Below are positions 23,540 to 32,524 of a stretch of DNA of 64,000 nucleotides, one piece after another. The notes below the pieces were generated by a model. The model was not told the origin of the DNA, did no database searches, and was given only the letters and a program-made list of their open reading frames with translations. The translations under genes were made by a program, and so were the position numbers. The stretch lies in assembly GCF_029894335.1 (NCBI RefSeq), contig NZ_JARXZC010000011.1, forward strand, positions 62,001 to 126,000, given 5' to 3'. Position 1 is the stretch's first letter. Every line of letters begins with the position of its first letter. This DNA is from Kitasatospora sp. MAP5-34. GTDB lineage: Bacteria > Actinomycetota > Actinomycetes > Streptomycetales > Streptomycetaceae.

Positions 23540-24301
23540 ATGCGAGCAGCGGAGCGGCAGCACCGAATTCTGGTACTGGCCCGTCAGGAGGGGCGCGTCG
23601 AGGTCACCACTGCGGCCGCTGATTTCTCGGTCGCGGTGGAGACCATCCGGCGCGATCTGAGCGAGTTGGAGCGCCGGGGGCTGATCCGTCGTACCCACGG
23701 CGGCGCCTACCCGGTCGAGAGCACCGGCTTCGAGACCGACCTGGCGCAGCGCGTCACCCGGCACGTGGAGGCGAAGCGCCGGATCGCGGCCGAAGCCGTC
23801 AAGCTCGTGGGCGAGGCGGAGAGCGTCTTCGTCGACGAGGGCTACACCCCGCAGATCCTCGCCGCGCTGCTGCCGGCCGACCGTCCGCTGACCGTGGTGA
23901 CGGCATCGCTGTCGACCGCTGCGGCCGTGGCCGACTCGGCCAACATGACCGTCCTGCTGCTGGGCGGCCGGGTGCGTGCCCGGACCATGGCCACCGTGGG
24001 CTCCTGGGCCTGCGCGATGCTGGCGGGCTTCGTCATCGACCTGGCGTTCCTGGGAGCGAACGGGATCTCCCGCGACCTCGGGTTGACCACCCCCGATCCG
24101 GTGGTGGCCGACGTCAAGGCCAAGGCCCTCGAGGTGTCCCGCAGGCGGGTCTTCATGGGTCACCACAGCAAGTTCGGAGCCAGCAGCTTCTGCCGCTTCG
24201 CGGAGGTCGGCGACTTCGAGACGATCGTCACCGACGCCGAACTGTCCAGTGCGGAAGCCCATCGCTACGCCCTGTTGGGACCGCACGTCATTCGGGCCTG
24301 A
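23540..24301 (+). CDS. DeoR/GlpR-family transcriptional regulator
   Basis: This 253-residue repressor-type regulator has an N-terminal DeoR HTH (ERQHRILVLARQEGRV, then VAVETIRRDLSELERRGLIRRTHGG) and a C-terminal sugar-phosphate-binding DeoR domain related to ribose-5-phosphate isomerase (VFVDEGYTPQILAALL, LAFLGANGIS, FMGHHSKFG). I start at MRAAERQHRILVL, where DeoR proteins normally begin; an ATG 30 bases upstream is possible. It heads the polyol/sugar operon and should sense a phosphorylated intermediate of the pathway, such as the product of the PfkB kinase. Confidence 0.88.
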   Translation: MRAAERQHRILVLARQEGRVEVTTAAADFSVAVETIRRDLSELERRGLIRRTHGGAYPVESTGFETDLAQRVTRHVEAKRRIAAEAVKLVGEAESVFVDEGYTPQILAALLPADRPLTVVTASLSTAAAVADSANMTVLLLGGRVRARTMATVGSWACAMLAGFVIDLAFLGANGISRDLGLTTPDPVVADVKAKALEVSRRRVFMGHHSKFGASSFCRFAEVGDFETIVTDAELSSAEAHRYALLGPHVIRA

Positions 24302-24370
24302 GGCACCAGGCCCGAGAAGACCCGCACTTGAACAACCCCGCGCTCGAACAACCCCGTGCTTGAGGCACCA
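24299..24370 (+). repeat. Direct repeats between DeoR gene and the sugar-binding lipoprotein gene
   Basis: Two 16-base near-identical units stand in tandem (24327-24342 and 24343-24358, core GAACAACCCCG, differing at two positions). They are bracketed by two copies of TGAGGCACCA (24299-24308, 24361-24370). The position upstream of the transporter genes suits a regulator-binding array for the DeoR protein; a repeat of no function is also possible. Confidence 0.65.
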
Positions 24371-24492
24371 CCCCCCCGGTGGTCGTGGCGCGGCTGCCGC
24401 CGTCTCCGCAGGACGTCCGGCCGCCGCCTCGGTCGCACGTGCCCCGAACCCGTCCCACCCGACCGGGTTCACCGAGAGAAGGAACACGCATC

Positions 24493-25857
24493 ATGACGAT
24501 CAGACAGACAGTCCTGCGCAGAACCGTGCCGCTGGGCGTGGTAGTCCTCTGCGGCGCCACCCTCGCGGGCTGCAGCGGCGCCGGTGGCGCCGGCGGTGGC
24601 TCGCAGGCGCACTCCATCAACGTGCTGATGGTGAACAACCCGCAGATGGAGGACCTGCAGAAGCTGACGGCGGCCAACTTCACCAAGGCCACCGGCATCA
24701 AGGTCAACTTCACCGTGCTGCCGGAGAACGACGCCCGGGACAAGTTCACCCAGGACTTCTCCAGCCAGTCCGGCCAGTACGACATCGCGACCATCAGCAA
24801 CTACGAGGTCCCGTTCTACGCGAAGAACGGCTGGCTGGCCTCGCTCAGCGGGCCCGCAGCGGGCGACACCGGGTTCCAGCAGAGCGACATCCTGCCCACC
24901 ATCCAGCAGGCGCTGACGTACAACGGCCAGCTCTACGCCGAGCCGTTCTACGGCGAATCGTCGTTCCTGATGTACCGCAAGGACGTCTTCGCGGCCAAGG
25001 GCCTGACCATGCCCGCCAACCCGACCTGGGAGCAGGTCGCCGACCTCGCCGCCAAGACGGACGGCGCGCAGCCGGGCATGAAGGGCATCTGCCTGCGCGG
25101 GCAGCCGGGTTGGGGCGAGCTGATGGCGCCGCTGACCACGGTGGCCAACACCATGGGCGGTACCTGGTTCGACCAGAACTGGCAGGCCCAGCTGACCGCC
25201 CCGGCCTTCACCGCCGCGACGAACTTCTACGTGAACCTGCTGCGGGCGCACGGTGAGGCGGGCGCGCCGCAGGCCGGGTTCACCGAGTGCCTCAACGACC
25301 TGGAGCAGGGCAAGGTCGCCATGTGGTACGACGCGACCTCGGCGGCCGGCTCGCTGGAGGCCTCGGACTCGCCGGTGGCCGGCAAGGTCGGGTACGTGCC
25401 CGCGCCGGCCGACCAGACCAAGGCCTCGGGCTGGCTCTACACCTGGGCCTGGGGTGTGCAGAAGGCGAGCACGCACCAGGGCGACGCCTGGAAGTTCATC
25501 TCCTGGGCCTCCGGCCAGGGGTACGAGCAGCTGGTCGGCAAGACCCTCGGCTGGTCCCGCGTCCCGGCCGGCAAGCGCGCCTCGACCTACAGCGACCCGA
25601 ACTACGTGGCCGCCGCCTCGGCGTTCGCACAGGCCACCAAGACCGCGCTGACCAGCGTCGACCCGCAGAACCCGGGAGTCCAGCCCAGGCCCGCGCCGGG
25701 CATCCAGTTCGTCGGCATCCCGGAGTTCACCGATCTGGGCACCCAGGTCTCGCAGCAGATCAGCGACGCGATAGCGGGCCAGATCAGCGTGGACCAGGCG
25801 CTGAAGAACAGCCAGACGCTCGCCGCCAAGGTCGGCGCCAAGTACGCGGGGCAGTGA
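24493..25857 (+). CDS. ABC transporter sugar/polyol-binding lipoprotein
   Basis: This 454-residue extracellular solute-binding protein (family 1) has a lipoprotein signal ending in LAGC (Cys27). The mature part shows NVLMVNNPQMEDLQKLT, YDIATISNYEVPFYAKNGWL and the C-lobe WLYTWAWGVQKASTHQGDAW, which resemble mannitol/sorbitol (SmoE/MtlE-type) binding proteins. Two permease genes follow. The nearby zinc dehydrogenase and sugar kinase support a polyol such as mannitol, sorbitol or arabitol as substrate, but the ligand is inferred. Confidence 0.88.
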   Translation: MTIRQTVLRRTVPLGVVVLCGATLAGCSGAGGAGGGSQAHSINVLMVNNPQMEDLQKLTAANFTKATGIKVNFTVLPENDARDKFTQDFSSQSGQYDIATISNYEVPFYAKNGWLASLSGPAAGDTGFQQSDILPTIQQALTYNGQLYAEPFYGESSFLMYRKDVFAAKGLTMPANPTWEQVADLAAKTDGAQPGMKGICLRGQPGWGELMAPLTTVANTMGGTWFDQNWQAQLTAPAFTAATNFYVNLLRAHGEAGAPQAGFTECLNDLEQGKVAMWYDATSAAGSLEASDSPVAGKVGYVPAPADQTKASGWLYTWAWGVQKASTHQGDAWKFISWASGQGYEQLVGKTLGWSRVPAGKRASTYSDPNYVAAASAFAQATKTALTSVDPQNPGVQPRPAPGIQFVGIPEFTDLGTQVSQQISDAIAGQISVDQALKNSQTLAAKVGAKYAGQ

Positions 25858-25891
25858 CCCGCCCGCGCACCCCACCCGAGCGGAGACGCAC

Positions 25892-26860
25892 GTGAGCACT
25901 ACCTCGATCACCGGACGCCCCAGCAGGGTGTCGCGGTCCGCCGAACCCGGCGCGCGCCGGGCGGCGGGCCGGCCGCGCGGCGCCTGGTCCCGCCGGGCGC
26001 CGCTGCTGCCGGCGCTGGTCTTCATGATCGTCGTCACCCAACTGCCCTTCGTGGGCACCCTGGTGATCTCGTTCATGCGCTGGAACGCGCTGGACCCGGG
26101 CAACCGTGGGTTCGGCGGCCTCTCCAACTACAAGGCGGCGTTCGACGATCCGGCGCTGCGCTCGTCCATCGAGACCACGGTCCTGCTGACCGCCGCCGTG
26201 GTGCTGGTCAGCCTGCTGCTCGGGCTGGTGCTGGCGCTGCTGCTCGACCGCCGCTTCCGGGGCCGTGGCATCGTGCGGACGATGCTGATCACCCCCTTCC
26301 TGGTGGTGCCCGCAGCCTCGGCGCTGCTCTGGAAGCACGCGATCTACAACGCCTCCTACGGTCTGCTGAACGGCACGCTGACCTGGCTCTGGAGTCTGTT
26401 CGGCAGCGCGCCCGCCCCGCAGCCGGACTGGCTCTCCAACACCCCGCTGATCGCGGTCGAGATCTCGCTGATCTGGCAGTGGACGCCGTTCATGATGCTG
26501 ATCCTGCTCGCCGGGCTGCAGAGCCGGCCGATGGACGTCGTCGAGGCGGCCCGGGTGGACGGCGCGAGCACCTGGCAGGTGTTCCGCTACCTCACCTTCC
26601 CGCACCTGCGCCGCTACCTGGAACTCGCCGCGTTGCTCGGCAGCATCTACGTGGTGCAGAACTTCGACGCGGTCTTCACGATCACCTCCGGCGGGCTGGG
26701 CACCGCCAACCTGCCGTACACCGTCTACCAGACCTTCTACCAGGGCCACGACTACGGCCAGGCGTCCGCCGAGGGCGTCCTCGTGGTCATCTGCACCATC
26801 CTCCTCGCGACCTTCGCGCTCAGGACCGTCTCGTCGCTGTTCCGGGAGGAGTCGTCATGA
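25892..26860 (+). CDS. ABC sugar/polyol permease, MalF-type
   Basis: This 322-residue inner-membrane permease has a GTG start, six hydrophobic segments, and the cytoplasmic EAA loop (EAARVDGASTWQVFRYLTFP) that contacts the ABC ATPase. A basic N-terminal tail of about 35 residues precedes the first helix. It lies 34 bases after the binding-protein gene and overlaps the second permease by 4 bases (ATGA), so the two subunits are made together. Confidence 0.9.
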   Translation: MSTTSITGRPSRVSRSAEPGARRAAGRPRGAWSRRAPLLPALVFMIVVTQLPFVGTLVISFMRWNALDPGNRGFGGLSNYKAAFDDPALRSSIETTVLLTAAVVLVSLLLGLVLALLLDRRFRGRGIVRTMLITPFLVVPAASALLWKHAIYNASYGLLNGTLTWLWSLFGSAPAPQPDWLSNTPLIAVEISLIWQWTPFMMLILLAGLQSRPMDVVEAARVDGASTWQVFRYLTFPHLRRYLELAALLGSIYVVQNFDAVFTITSGGLGTANLPYTVYQTFYQGHDYGQASAEGVLVVICTILLATFALRTVSSLFREESS

Positions 26861-27711
26861 CGGCCGCCGCAGTGTCCAGCCGGGCCTCGGCCCGCCGTAA
26901 CAGTGCCCTGCTCGGGCTGCTGGCCTGGTTGGGCGGGGTGCTCTTCTTCCTGCCGTTCGCCTGGATGGTGCTCACCTCGCTGCACAGTGAGCCGGCCGCC
27001 GCGACCAACCCGCCGAGCGTCGGGGCCGGGCTCACGCTGCAGGGGTACCGGGAGTTCTTCGGTGCGGGCAGCGGGGTGAGCCCGTGGCCGCCGCTGATCA
27101 ACTCCCTGACGGCGAGCGTCGCCTCGACCCTGCTGGTACTGCTGCTGTCGGTCCCCGCCGCCTACGCGCTGTCGATCCGGCCGGTGCGCAAGTGGACCGA
27201 CGTGATGTTCTTCTTCCTGTCCACCAAGATGCTGCCGGCCGTGGCGGGCCTGCTGCCGATCTACCTGATCGCCCAGAACGCCGGGATGCTGGACGACATC
27301 TGGCTGCTGGTCATCCTCTACACCTCGATGAACCTGCCGATCGCGGTGTGGATGATGCGCTCCTTCCTGGCCGAGGTGCCCAAGGAGATCCTGGAGGCCG
27401 CCTCGATCGACGGCGCGGGGCTGCCGACCGTCCTGCTGCGGATCGTGGCACCCGTGGCCATGCCGGGCATCGCGGCCACCGCGCTGATCTCCTTCATCTT
27501 CAGCTGGAACGAACTGCTGTTCGCCCGGGTGCTGACCGGCGTCGTCGCCGGCACCGCACCCGTCTTCCTCACCGGCTTCGTCACCAGCCAGGGCCTCTTC
27601 CTGGCGAAGGTGTGCGCCGCCGCCGTGTGCGTGTCCGTGCCGGTGCTCGTGGCCGGCTTCGCCGCCCAGGACAAGCTCGTCCAGGGCCTCTCGTTGGGGG
27701 CAGTCAAATGA
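26857..27711 (+). CDS. ABC sugar/polyol permease, MalG-type
   Basis: This 284-residue permease has six hydrophobic segments and the EAA loop (LEAASIDGAGLPTVLLRI). It starts with ATG preceded by GGGAGGAG within the upstream gene, overlapping its stop. It pairs with the MalF-type subunit. No ATP-binding subunit gene is present in the operon, so a shared ATPase encoded elsewhere, like the MsiK protein of streptomycetes, must energise it. Confidence 0.9.
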   Translation: MTAAAVSSRASARRNSALLGLLAWLGGVLFFLPFAWMVLTSLHSEPAAATNPPSVGAGLTLQGYREFFGAGSGVSPWPPLINSLTASVASTLLVLLLSVPAAYALSIRPVRKWTDVMFFFLSTKMLPAVAGLLPIYLIAQNAGMLDDIWLLVILYTSMNLPIAVWMMRSFLAEVPKEILEAASIDGAGLPTVLLRIVAPVAMPGIAATALISFIFSWNELLFARVLTGVVAGTAPVFLTGFVTSQGLFLAKVCAAAVCVSVPVLVAGFAAQDKLVQGLSLGAVK

Positions 27712-27739
27712 CCGATCAGATCGCGTGGGGGGCAGTGCG

Positions 27740-28729
27740 GTGAAGGCTGCCGTCATCAGCTCGCCCGGTGTGGTGAGTGTGGAGACCGTCCAGGATCCGG
27801 CACCGGGCCCTCGGGAGGTGGTCGTCAAGGTGGCGGCCTGCGGCCTGTGCGGCACCGATCTGCACATCCTGCAGGGCGAGTTCGCGCCCACCCTGCCCAT
27901 CGTCCCGGGCCACGAGTTCGCCGGGGAGGTGGTCGCCGTGGGCACCGGCGTCGGGGAGCTGTCGATCGGCGACCAGGTCGCCGTCGACCCCTCACTGCCC
28001 TGCCACGAGTGCCACTACTGCCGGATCGGGCGGAGCAACCTGTGCGAGCACTTCGCCGCGATCGGGGTCACCGTCCCGGGCGCGGCCGCCGAGTTCGCCC
28101 TCGCCCCGGCTGCCAACTGCGTACGCCTGCCGGAGCACGTCCGCACCCAGGACGCCGCCCTCATCGAACCGCTCTCCTGCGCGGTGCGCGGATACGACGT
28201 GCTGCGCAGCCGGTTGGCCAGCAACGTGCTGATCTACGGCTCCGGCACCATGGGCCTGATGATGCTGGAGCTCGCCAAACGCACCGGCGCGGCCAGCGTG
28301 GACGTGGTCGACATCAACAGCGAACGGCTCACCGCCGCCCGCCTGCTGGGCTGCAGCAACGCCGTCACCGCCGCCGACGAGATCGAGCGGCCGCGCGGCT
28401 GGGACGTGGTCATCGACGCCACCGGCAACCAGCGGGCCATCCAGGAGGCCCTGGGCCGGGTCGGCAAGGGCGGCACCTACCTGCAGTTCGGCGTCGCGGA
28501 CTACGCCGCCCGTGCGACGATCGAGCCCTACCGGATCTACAACCAGGAGATCACCATCACCGGCTCGATGGCGGTCCTGCACAGCTACGAGCGCGCGTCG
28601 GAGCTCTTCGCCGCCGGGGTGCTGGACCCGCAGGTCTTCATCAGCGACCGGCTCCCGCTGGCCGACTACGCCGCCGCACTGCGGCAGTTCCAGGCCGGCA
28701 AGGGCCGGAAGATCGTCATCACGCCGTGA
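27740..28729 (+). CDS. Zinc-dependent medium-chain alcohol (polyol) dehydrogenase
   Basis: This 329-residue MDR-family dehydrogenase shows catalytic zinc ligands Cys37 (GLCGTDLH) and His58-Glu59 (GHEF), and the four structural zinc Cys at 88, 91, 94 and 102 (CHECHYC...C). A Rossmann NAD-binding segment follows (YGSGTMGLMMLELA, with acidic residue in VVDINSER, favouring NAD). The family includes sorbitol, threonine and galactitol-type dehydrogenases. I start at the GTG of VKAAVISSPG, with a G-rich stretch upstream. In the operon it would oxidise the imported polyol to a ketose. Confidence 0.88.
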   Translation: MKAAVISSPGVVSVETVQDPAPGPREVVVKVAACGLCGTDLHILQGEFAPTLPIVPGHEFAGEVVAVGTGVGELSIGDQVAVDPSLPCHECHYCRIGRSNLCEHFAAIGVTVPGAAAEFALAPAANCVRLPEHVRTQDAALIEPLSCAVRGYDVLRSRLASNVLIYGSGTMGLMMLELAKRTGAASVDVVDINSERLTAARLLGCSNAVTAADEIERPRGWDVVIDATGNQRAIQEALGRVGKGGTYLQFGVADYAARATIEPYRIYNQEITITGSMAVLHSYERASELFAAGVLDPQVFISDRLPLADYAAALRQFQAGKGRKIVITP

Positions 28730-28764
28730 CCCCGGGCAGCCTGCCCGGAGAGCAAGGAGGACAC

Positions 28765-29733
28765 ATGCCGGCCGCGGAGCCGTCGACCCTGGTCATCGGT
28801 GAGGCGCTCACCGACATCCTGACGGGACCGGACGGCCGGCGGAGCGCCGTCCCCGGGGGCAGCCCCGCGAACGTGGCGCTCGGCCTGGCCCGGCTCGGCC
28901 ACCCGGTGCGCCTGGCCACCCGGATGGGCGGCGACGCGTACGGCCTGGAGCTGCGGCGCCACCTCGGCGAGAGCGGCGTGCGGCTCACCGACGGGTCGGT
29001 GGTCGACGCCCCGACGTCCACCGCCACCGCCGTCCTCGACGCCGACGGCGCGGCGAGCTACCGCTTCGACGTCCGCTGGAGCCTGCCGGCGGCGGCGACC
29101 GACCCGGCCACCACCGGCCCGGTCGCCCACCTGCACACCGGATCGATCGCGGCGCTGCTCGCCCCCGGCGCCGCGCAGGTGTTCGCGGCCGTACGGGCGG
29201 CGCAGCGGGGGACCACCGTCTCCTACGACCCGAACCTGCGGCCCGCGCTGCTCGGCACGGCGGCGCAGGAGCGGCCTCGGGTCGAGGAACTCGTCGCCCT
29301 CAGCGACGTGGTGAAGGCCAGCGACGAGGACCTCGGCTGGCTCTACCCCGGGCACGACGCCGCAGCGGTGGCCGAGCGGTGGGCGCGGACCGGCCCCTCG
29401 CTCGTGGTGCTCACCCTCGGGGCCGGCGGCGCGCGGGCCTTCTGGCAGCACGGCAGCCACCAGGTCCGGCCGACCCCGGTCGAGGTGGTGGACACGGTCG
29501 GTGCGGGCGACGCCTTCATGTCCGGCCTGCTCAGCGGCCTGCTGCGGGCCGGGCTGCTCGGCGGCGGCCGGGGGGAGCGGGCGCTCGCCCGCGACGAGCT
29601 GCGGTCCGCCACCAGCGGGGAGCGGCTCCCCGCGAAGCTGGTCGACTCACTCGTCCTGGCAGCCCGCACCGCAGCCGTCACCTGCACCCGCCCGGGCGCC
29701 GACCCGCCGCGCCGCGCCGAGCTCCTGGACTGA
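28765..29733 (+). CDS. PfkB-family carbohydrate kinase (fructokinase-like)
   Basis: This 322-residue ribokinase/PfkB protein carries both signatures: GGSPANVALGLARLG near residue 31, and VDTVGAGDAFMSGL with the catalytic base Asp249. It would phosphorylate the ketose made by the dehydrogenase, completing a import-oxidise-phosphorylate route. AAGGAGG lies six bases before the ATG. About 30 residues between the signature and the final helix (GGRGERALARDELRS) are longer than usual in this family. It is the last gene of the operon. Confidence 0.88.
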   Translation: MPAAEPSTLVIGEALTDILTGPDGRRSAVPGGSPANVALGLARLGHPVRLATRMGGDAYGLELRRHLGESGVRLTDGSVVDAPTSTATAVLDADGAASYRFDVRWSLPAAATDPATTGPVAHLHTGSIAALLAPGAAQVFAAVRAAQRGTTVSYDPNLRPALLGTAAQERPRVEELVALSDVVKASDEDLGWLYPGHDAAAVAERWARTGPSLVVLTLGAGGARAFWQHGSHQVRPTPVEVVDTVGAGDAFMSGLLSGLLRAGLLGGGRGERALARDELRSATSGERLPAKLVDSLVLAARTAAVTCTRPGADPPRRAELLD

Positions 29734-29908
29734 TCGCCGGCCGCGCGGAGTGTGCCGGACGCGCTGCTCCGCCTCGCCGACCGGTAGGAACCTCACCGGG
29801 CGGCTGCCCGTTACCGGTGCGGGCGGCCCGCCGGGTTAGGCTGCCCTTCCGGGGGAGGCCCAGCCCTGCCCGAGTCACCGCGAGTCCTGCCCCACGGAGG
29901 TTTCCGCC

Positions 29909-30592
29909 TTGCACATCGACCAGTGGATCGAGAGCGTCCCGCCGACTTCGGTGTACGCGCTGGTGGCGCTGATCATCGGGCTGGAGAGCGTGGGCATCCC
30001 GCTGCCGGGCGAGATCGCGCTGGTCACCGCCACGCTGATGGCGGTGAAGGGCACGGTGGACCCCTGGGGGGTGGCGCTCTGCGCGATCGCGGGGGCGGTG
30101 ATCGGCGACTCGATCGGCTACGCCATCGGGCGCAAGGGCGGCAAGCCGCTCTTCGAACGGCTCGGCCGGAAGTTCCCGCAGCACTTCGGCCCCGACCACC
30201 TGGCGACCGCCGAGCGGTCGTTCCACCGGTGGGGCATGTGGGCGGTCTTCTTCGGACGGTTCGTCGCCCTGCTGCGCATCTTCGCCGGGCCGCTCGCGGG
30301 CGCGCTGCGGATGCCGTACTGGAAGTTCCTGATCGCCAACGTGCTCGGCGGCGTCTGCTGGGCCGGTGGTACGACGCTGCTGGTCTACAAGGTCGGCAAG
30401 GTGGCCGAGAAGTGGCTGGGCAGCTTCTCCTGGATCGGGCTGGTCCTCGCGCTGGCCGGCGGCCTCGCGTCGGCCTGGGTGCTGAAGCGCCGGGCCGCCC
30501 GGACGCACCAGCCCGGCAGCCTGACCGAGCCGACCGGCTCGGACGGCTCGAACGGCGATGCGGAACTGCGCGCCGAGCCGATCGCTGACTGA
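29909..30592 (+). CDS. DedA-family membrane protein
   Basis: This 227-residue DedA (SNARE-associated/VTT domain) membrane protein starts at TTG with GGAGG nine bases upstream. Family marks include GLESVGIPLPGEIALVTA, GDSIGYAIGRKGG, FFGRFVALLRIFAGPLAG and the proline-bearing hairpin that dips into the membrane. DedA proteins are lipid flippases or transporters, notably for undecaprenyl phosphate, and support envelope homeostasis. A charged soluble tail of about 40 residues follows the last helix. Confidence 0.88.
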   Translation: MHIDQWIESVPPTSVYALVALIIGLESVGIPLPGEIALVTATLMAVKGTVDPWGVALCAIAGAVIGDSIGYAIGRKGGKPLFERLGRKFPQHFGPDHLATAERSFHRWGMWAVFFGRFVALLRIFAGPLAGALRMPYWKFLIANVLGGVCWAGGTTLLVYKVGKVAEKWLGSFSWIGLVLALAGGLASAWVLKRRAARTHQPGSLTEPTGSDGSNGDAELRAEPIAD

Positions 30593-30661
30593 CTGTCACC
30601 ACCGGTGGATAGGATCGAGTCCGAACACGACCATGGACACGGACACCACCCGGAGGCCGGT

Positions 30662-31330
30662 ATGGCGCAGCAGCAGTGGACGGCAGTCGACACCTACTTC
30701 AGCGACGTCCTGATCGGCGACGACCCGGTGCTGGCGGCGGCACTCGCCGCCGCCGACGCGGCCGGGCTGCCGCAGATCGCCGTCGCGCCCAACCAGGGCA
30801 AGCTGCTCCACCTGCTGGCCCTCACCCAGGGCGCCCGGCGGGTCCTGGAGGTGGGCACCCTCGGCGGGTACAGCGCGATCTGGCTGGCCCGCGCCCTGCC
30901 CGCCGACGGCAGGCTGATCACCCTGGAGATCGACCCGACGCACGCCGAGGTGGCTGCCGCCAACCTCAAGCACGCGGGCTTCGCCGAGCTCGCCGAGGTG
31001 CGGCTCGGCCGGGCGGCCGAGACGCTGGCGCAGCTGGTGGCGGATGGCACCGAGCCGTTCGACTTCGTCTTCATCGACGCGGACAAGCCCAGCAACCCGG
31101 TGTACTTCGAGTGGGCGCTCAAGCTCTCCCGCCCCGGCACGGTGATCGTGGTGGACAACGTCGTACGCGGCGGTGCCGTCGCCGACGCCGGCTCCACGGA
31201 CCCGGGAGTCCTCGGCGTGCGGCGGCTGCACGAGCTGCTCGCCGCCGAGCCGCGCGTCTCGGCGACTTCGGTGCAGACGGTCGGCGTCAAGGGCTACGAC
31301 GGGTTCACCCTGATCCGGGTCGGCAGCTGA
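30662..31330 (+). CDS. Class I O-methyltransferase (catechol OMT-like, PF01596)
   Basis: This 222-residue SAM-dependent O-methyltransferase has RVLEVGTLGGYSAIWLA as motif I, ITLEIDPTHAEVA, DFVFIDADKPSN (metal-binding Asp and the ID motif), and VIVVDNVVRGG. The length and motif order match the catechol/caffeoyl-CoA OMT group, whose members methylate vicinal hydroxyls with divalent metal. I start at MAQQQWTAVD, with GGAGG upstream. No biosynthetic genes adjoin it. Confidence 0.85.
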   Translation: MAQQQWTAVDTYFSDVLIGDDPVLAAALAAADAAGLPQIAVAPNQGKLLHLLALTQGARRVLEVGTLGGYSAIWLARALPADGRLITLEIDPTHAEVAAANLKHAGFAELAEVRLGRAAETLAQLVADGTEPFDFVFIDADKPSNPVYFEWALKLSRPGTVIVVDNVVRGGAVADAGSTDPGVLGVRRLHELLAAEPRVSATSVQTVGVKGYDGFTLIRVGS

Positions 31331-31372
31331 GCGGACGCCGGACCGCTCGCCCTCGCCGCGCCGCTCGCCGGG

Positions 31373-32461
31373 TCACCGCGTTCCCGGTCGGCGGTCGGCG
31401 GGGCGGGCCGGGGGGATGGGGGTGGCGGGGAAGTCTCGCGGGCCCGTCCAGAGCGCGGGTACGGCGTCGCTGCGGCGGGCCAGTTCGTACGCGAGGGCCT
31501 CGTAGTTGACCCGCCAGCCCTGGAAGTGCGGCCAGGCCTCGGCGACCGGGCGTTCCTTGACGACACCGCTCGCGGCGACCATCGCGACCGCCGCGTCGAA
31601 CTCGTCGAAGGTGAGCCGGATCGGGCTGTTCGGTTCGGGGTCGCTGTCGAAGTCGATGCGCAGCGTCCGGGCGATGTCCCGCAGCGCGGTGAAGCCCGCC
31701 CGGAGGACGAGGCGGGCCTCGGGCGGGGCGGAGCGCGGGCAGATCGCGAGCTGTATGGCGGCCGCGTCCATCACCGCGAGCAGCCCGACCACCCAGCTGC
31801 GGTTCGGTCGCGGTGACCGGAAGGACAGCAGCACGGGGTAGTTGGAGTGCCCCTCGCCGATGTCGGCGGCGAGCCGCTCCCAGTCGCGGTAGAGCTGCGG
31901 CAGTGCGGTCTCGGTGTCCACCAGGGACTGCCGGGCCAGCAGCTCGGGGCCCCAGGCGGGTTCGCCGGCCCGGCTCTGGAGCAGGGTCACCTCGACCTCG
32001 CGGCGGGTGTAGGCCGCGTACAGGGTGGGCAGGTAGGCGATCAGCAGTGCGGTGATCAGCGGGCCGGTGGCGGCGGCCAGGAAGTCCAGCGCGGAGAGCC
32101 GCAGCCGGTCCCCGCTGGCGAAGCCGAGGGTGAAGAGGCTGGAGCCGGCCTCCCGGAAGGCGATCCCGAAGGGCAGGCCGGAAGTGCCGAACAGCAGCAG
32201 GGTGTACGCGAGCAGCATGCTGCTGAGCCAGGTCGCCAGCATGGCGAGCAGGATCAGTGGTGCCAGCCAGGACAGCGCCCGGTCCTTCGCGGCGTAGCCG
32301 CCGGAGGCCGGGGTGAGCCGCCGCAGGACGGCCCGCAGGATGATCCAGATGCGGGTGACCAGGGCGGAGTACAGTCCGCGCGGCACCACCAGGGTGCGCA
32401 GGATGCTGGCGGTGGTGAAGACCAGCAGCAGCAGCCCGGCCAGAGCATAGATCCACTTCAT
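31373..32461 (-). CDS. Integral membrane protein with channel-like TM pair
   Basis: This 362-residue protein begins MKWIYALAG (an ATG nine bases upstream is possible). It has four hydrophobic segments in the first 165 residues. Between two of them lies AGSSLFTLGFASGDRLRLS, reminiscent of the pore loop of two-helix potassium channels, though the TVGYG filter is not present (TLGFA). The remaining 190 residues are soluble and helical (LYRDWERLAADIGEGHSNYP). I do not know a characterised homologue. It is 43 bases from the convergent O-methyltransferase gene and 64 bases downstream of the GH25 gene. Confidence 0.68.
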   Translation of the reverse strand: MKWIYALAGLLLLVFTTASILRTLVVPRGLYSALVTRIWIILRAVLRRLTPASGGYAAKDRALSWLAPLILLAMLATWLSSMLLAYTLLLFGTSGLPFGIAFREAGSSLFTLGFASGDRLRLSALDFLAAATGPLITALLIAYLPTLYAAYTRREVEVTLLQSRAGEPAWGPELLARQSLVDTETALPQLYRDWERLAADIGEGHSNYPVLLSFRSPRPNRSWVVGLLAVMDAAAIQLAICPRSAPPEARLVLRAGFTALRDIARTLRIDFDSDPEPNSPIRLTFDEFDAAVAMVAASGVVKERPVAEAWPHFQGWRVNYEALAYELARRSDAVPALWTGPRDFPATPIPPARPADRRPGTR

Positions 32462-32524
32462 GGCGCCCATTGTGGCCCGGTGGCCCGCCGGTTCCGTCCG
32501 GCGGGCCACCAGGTGGTGGGCGTG

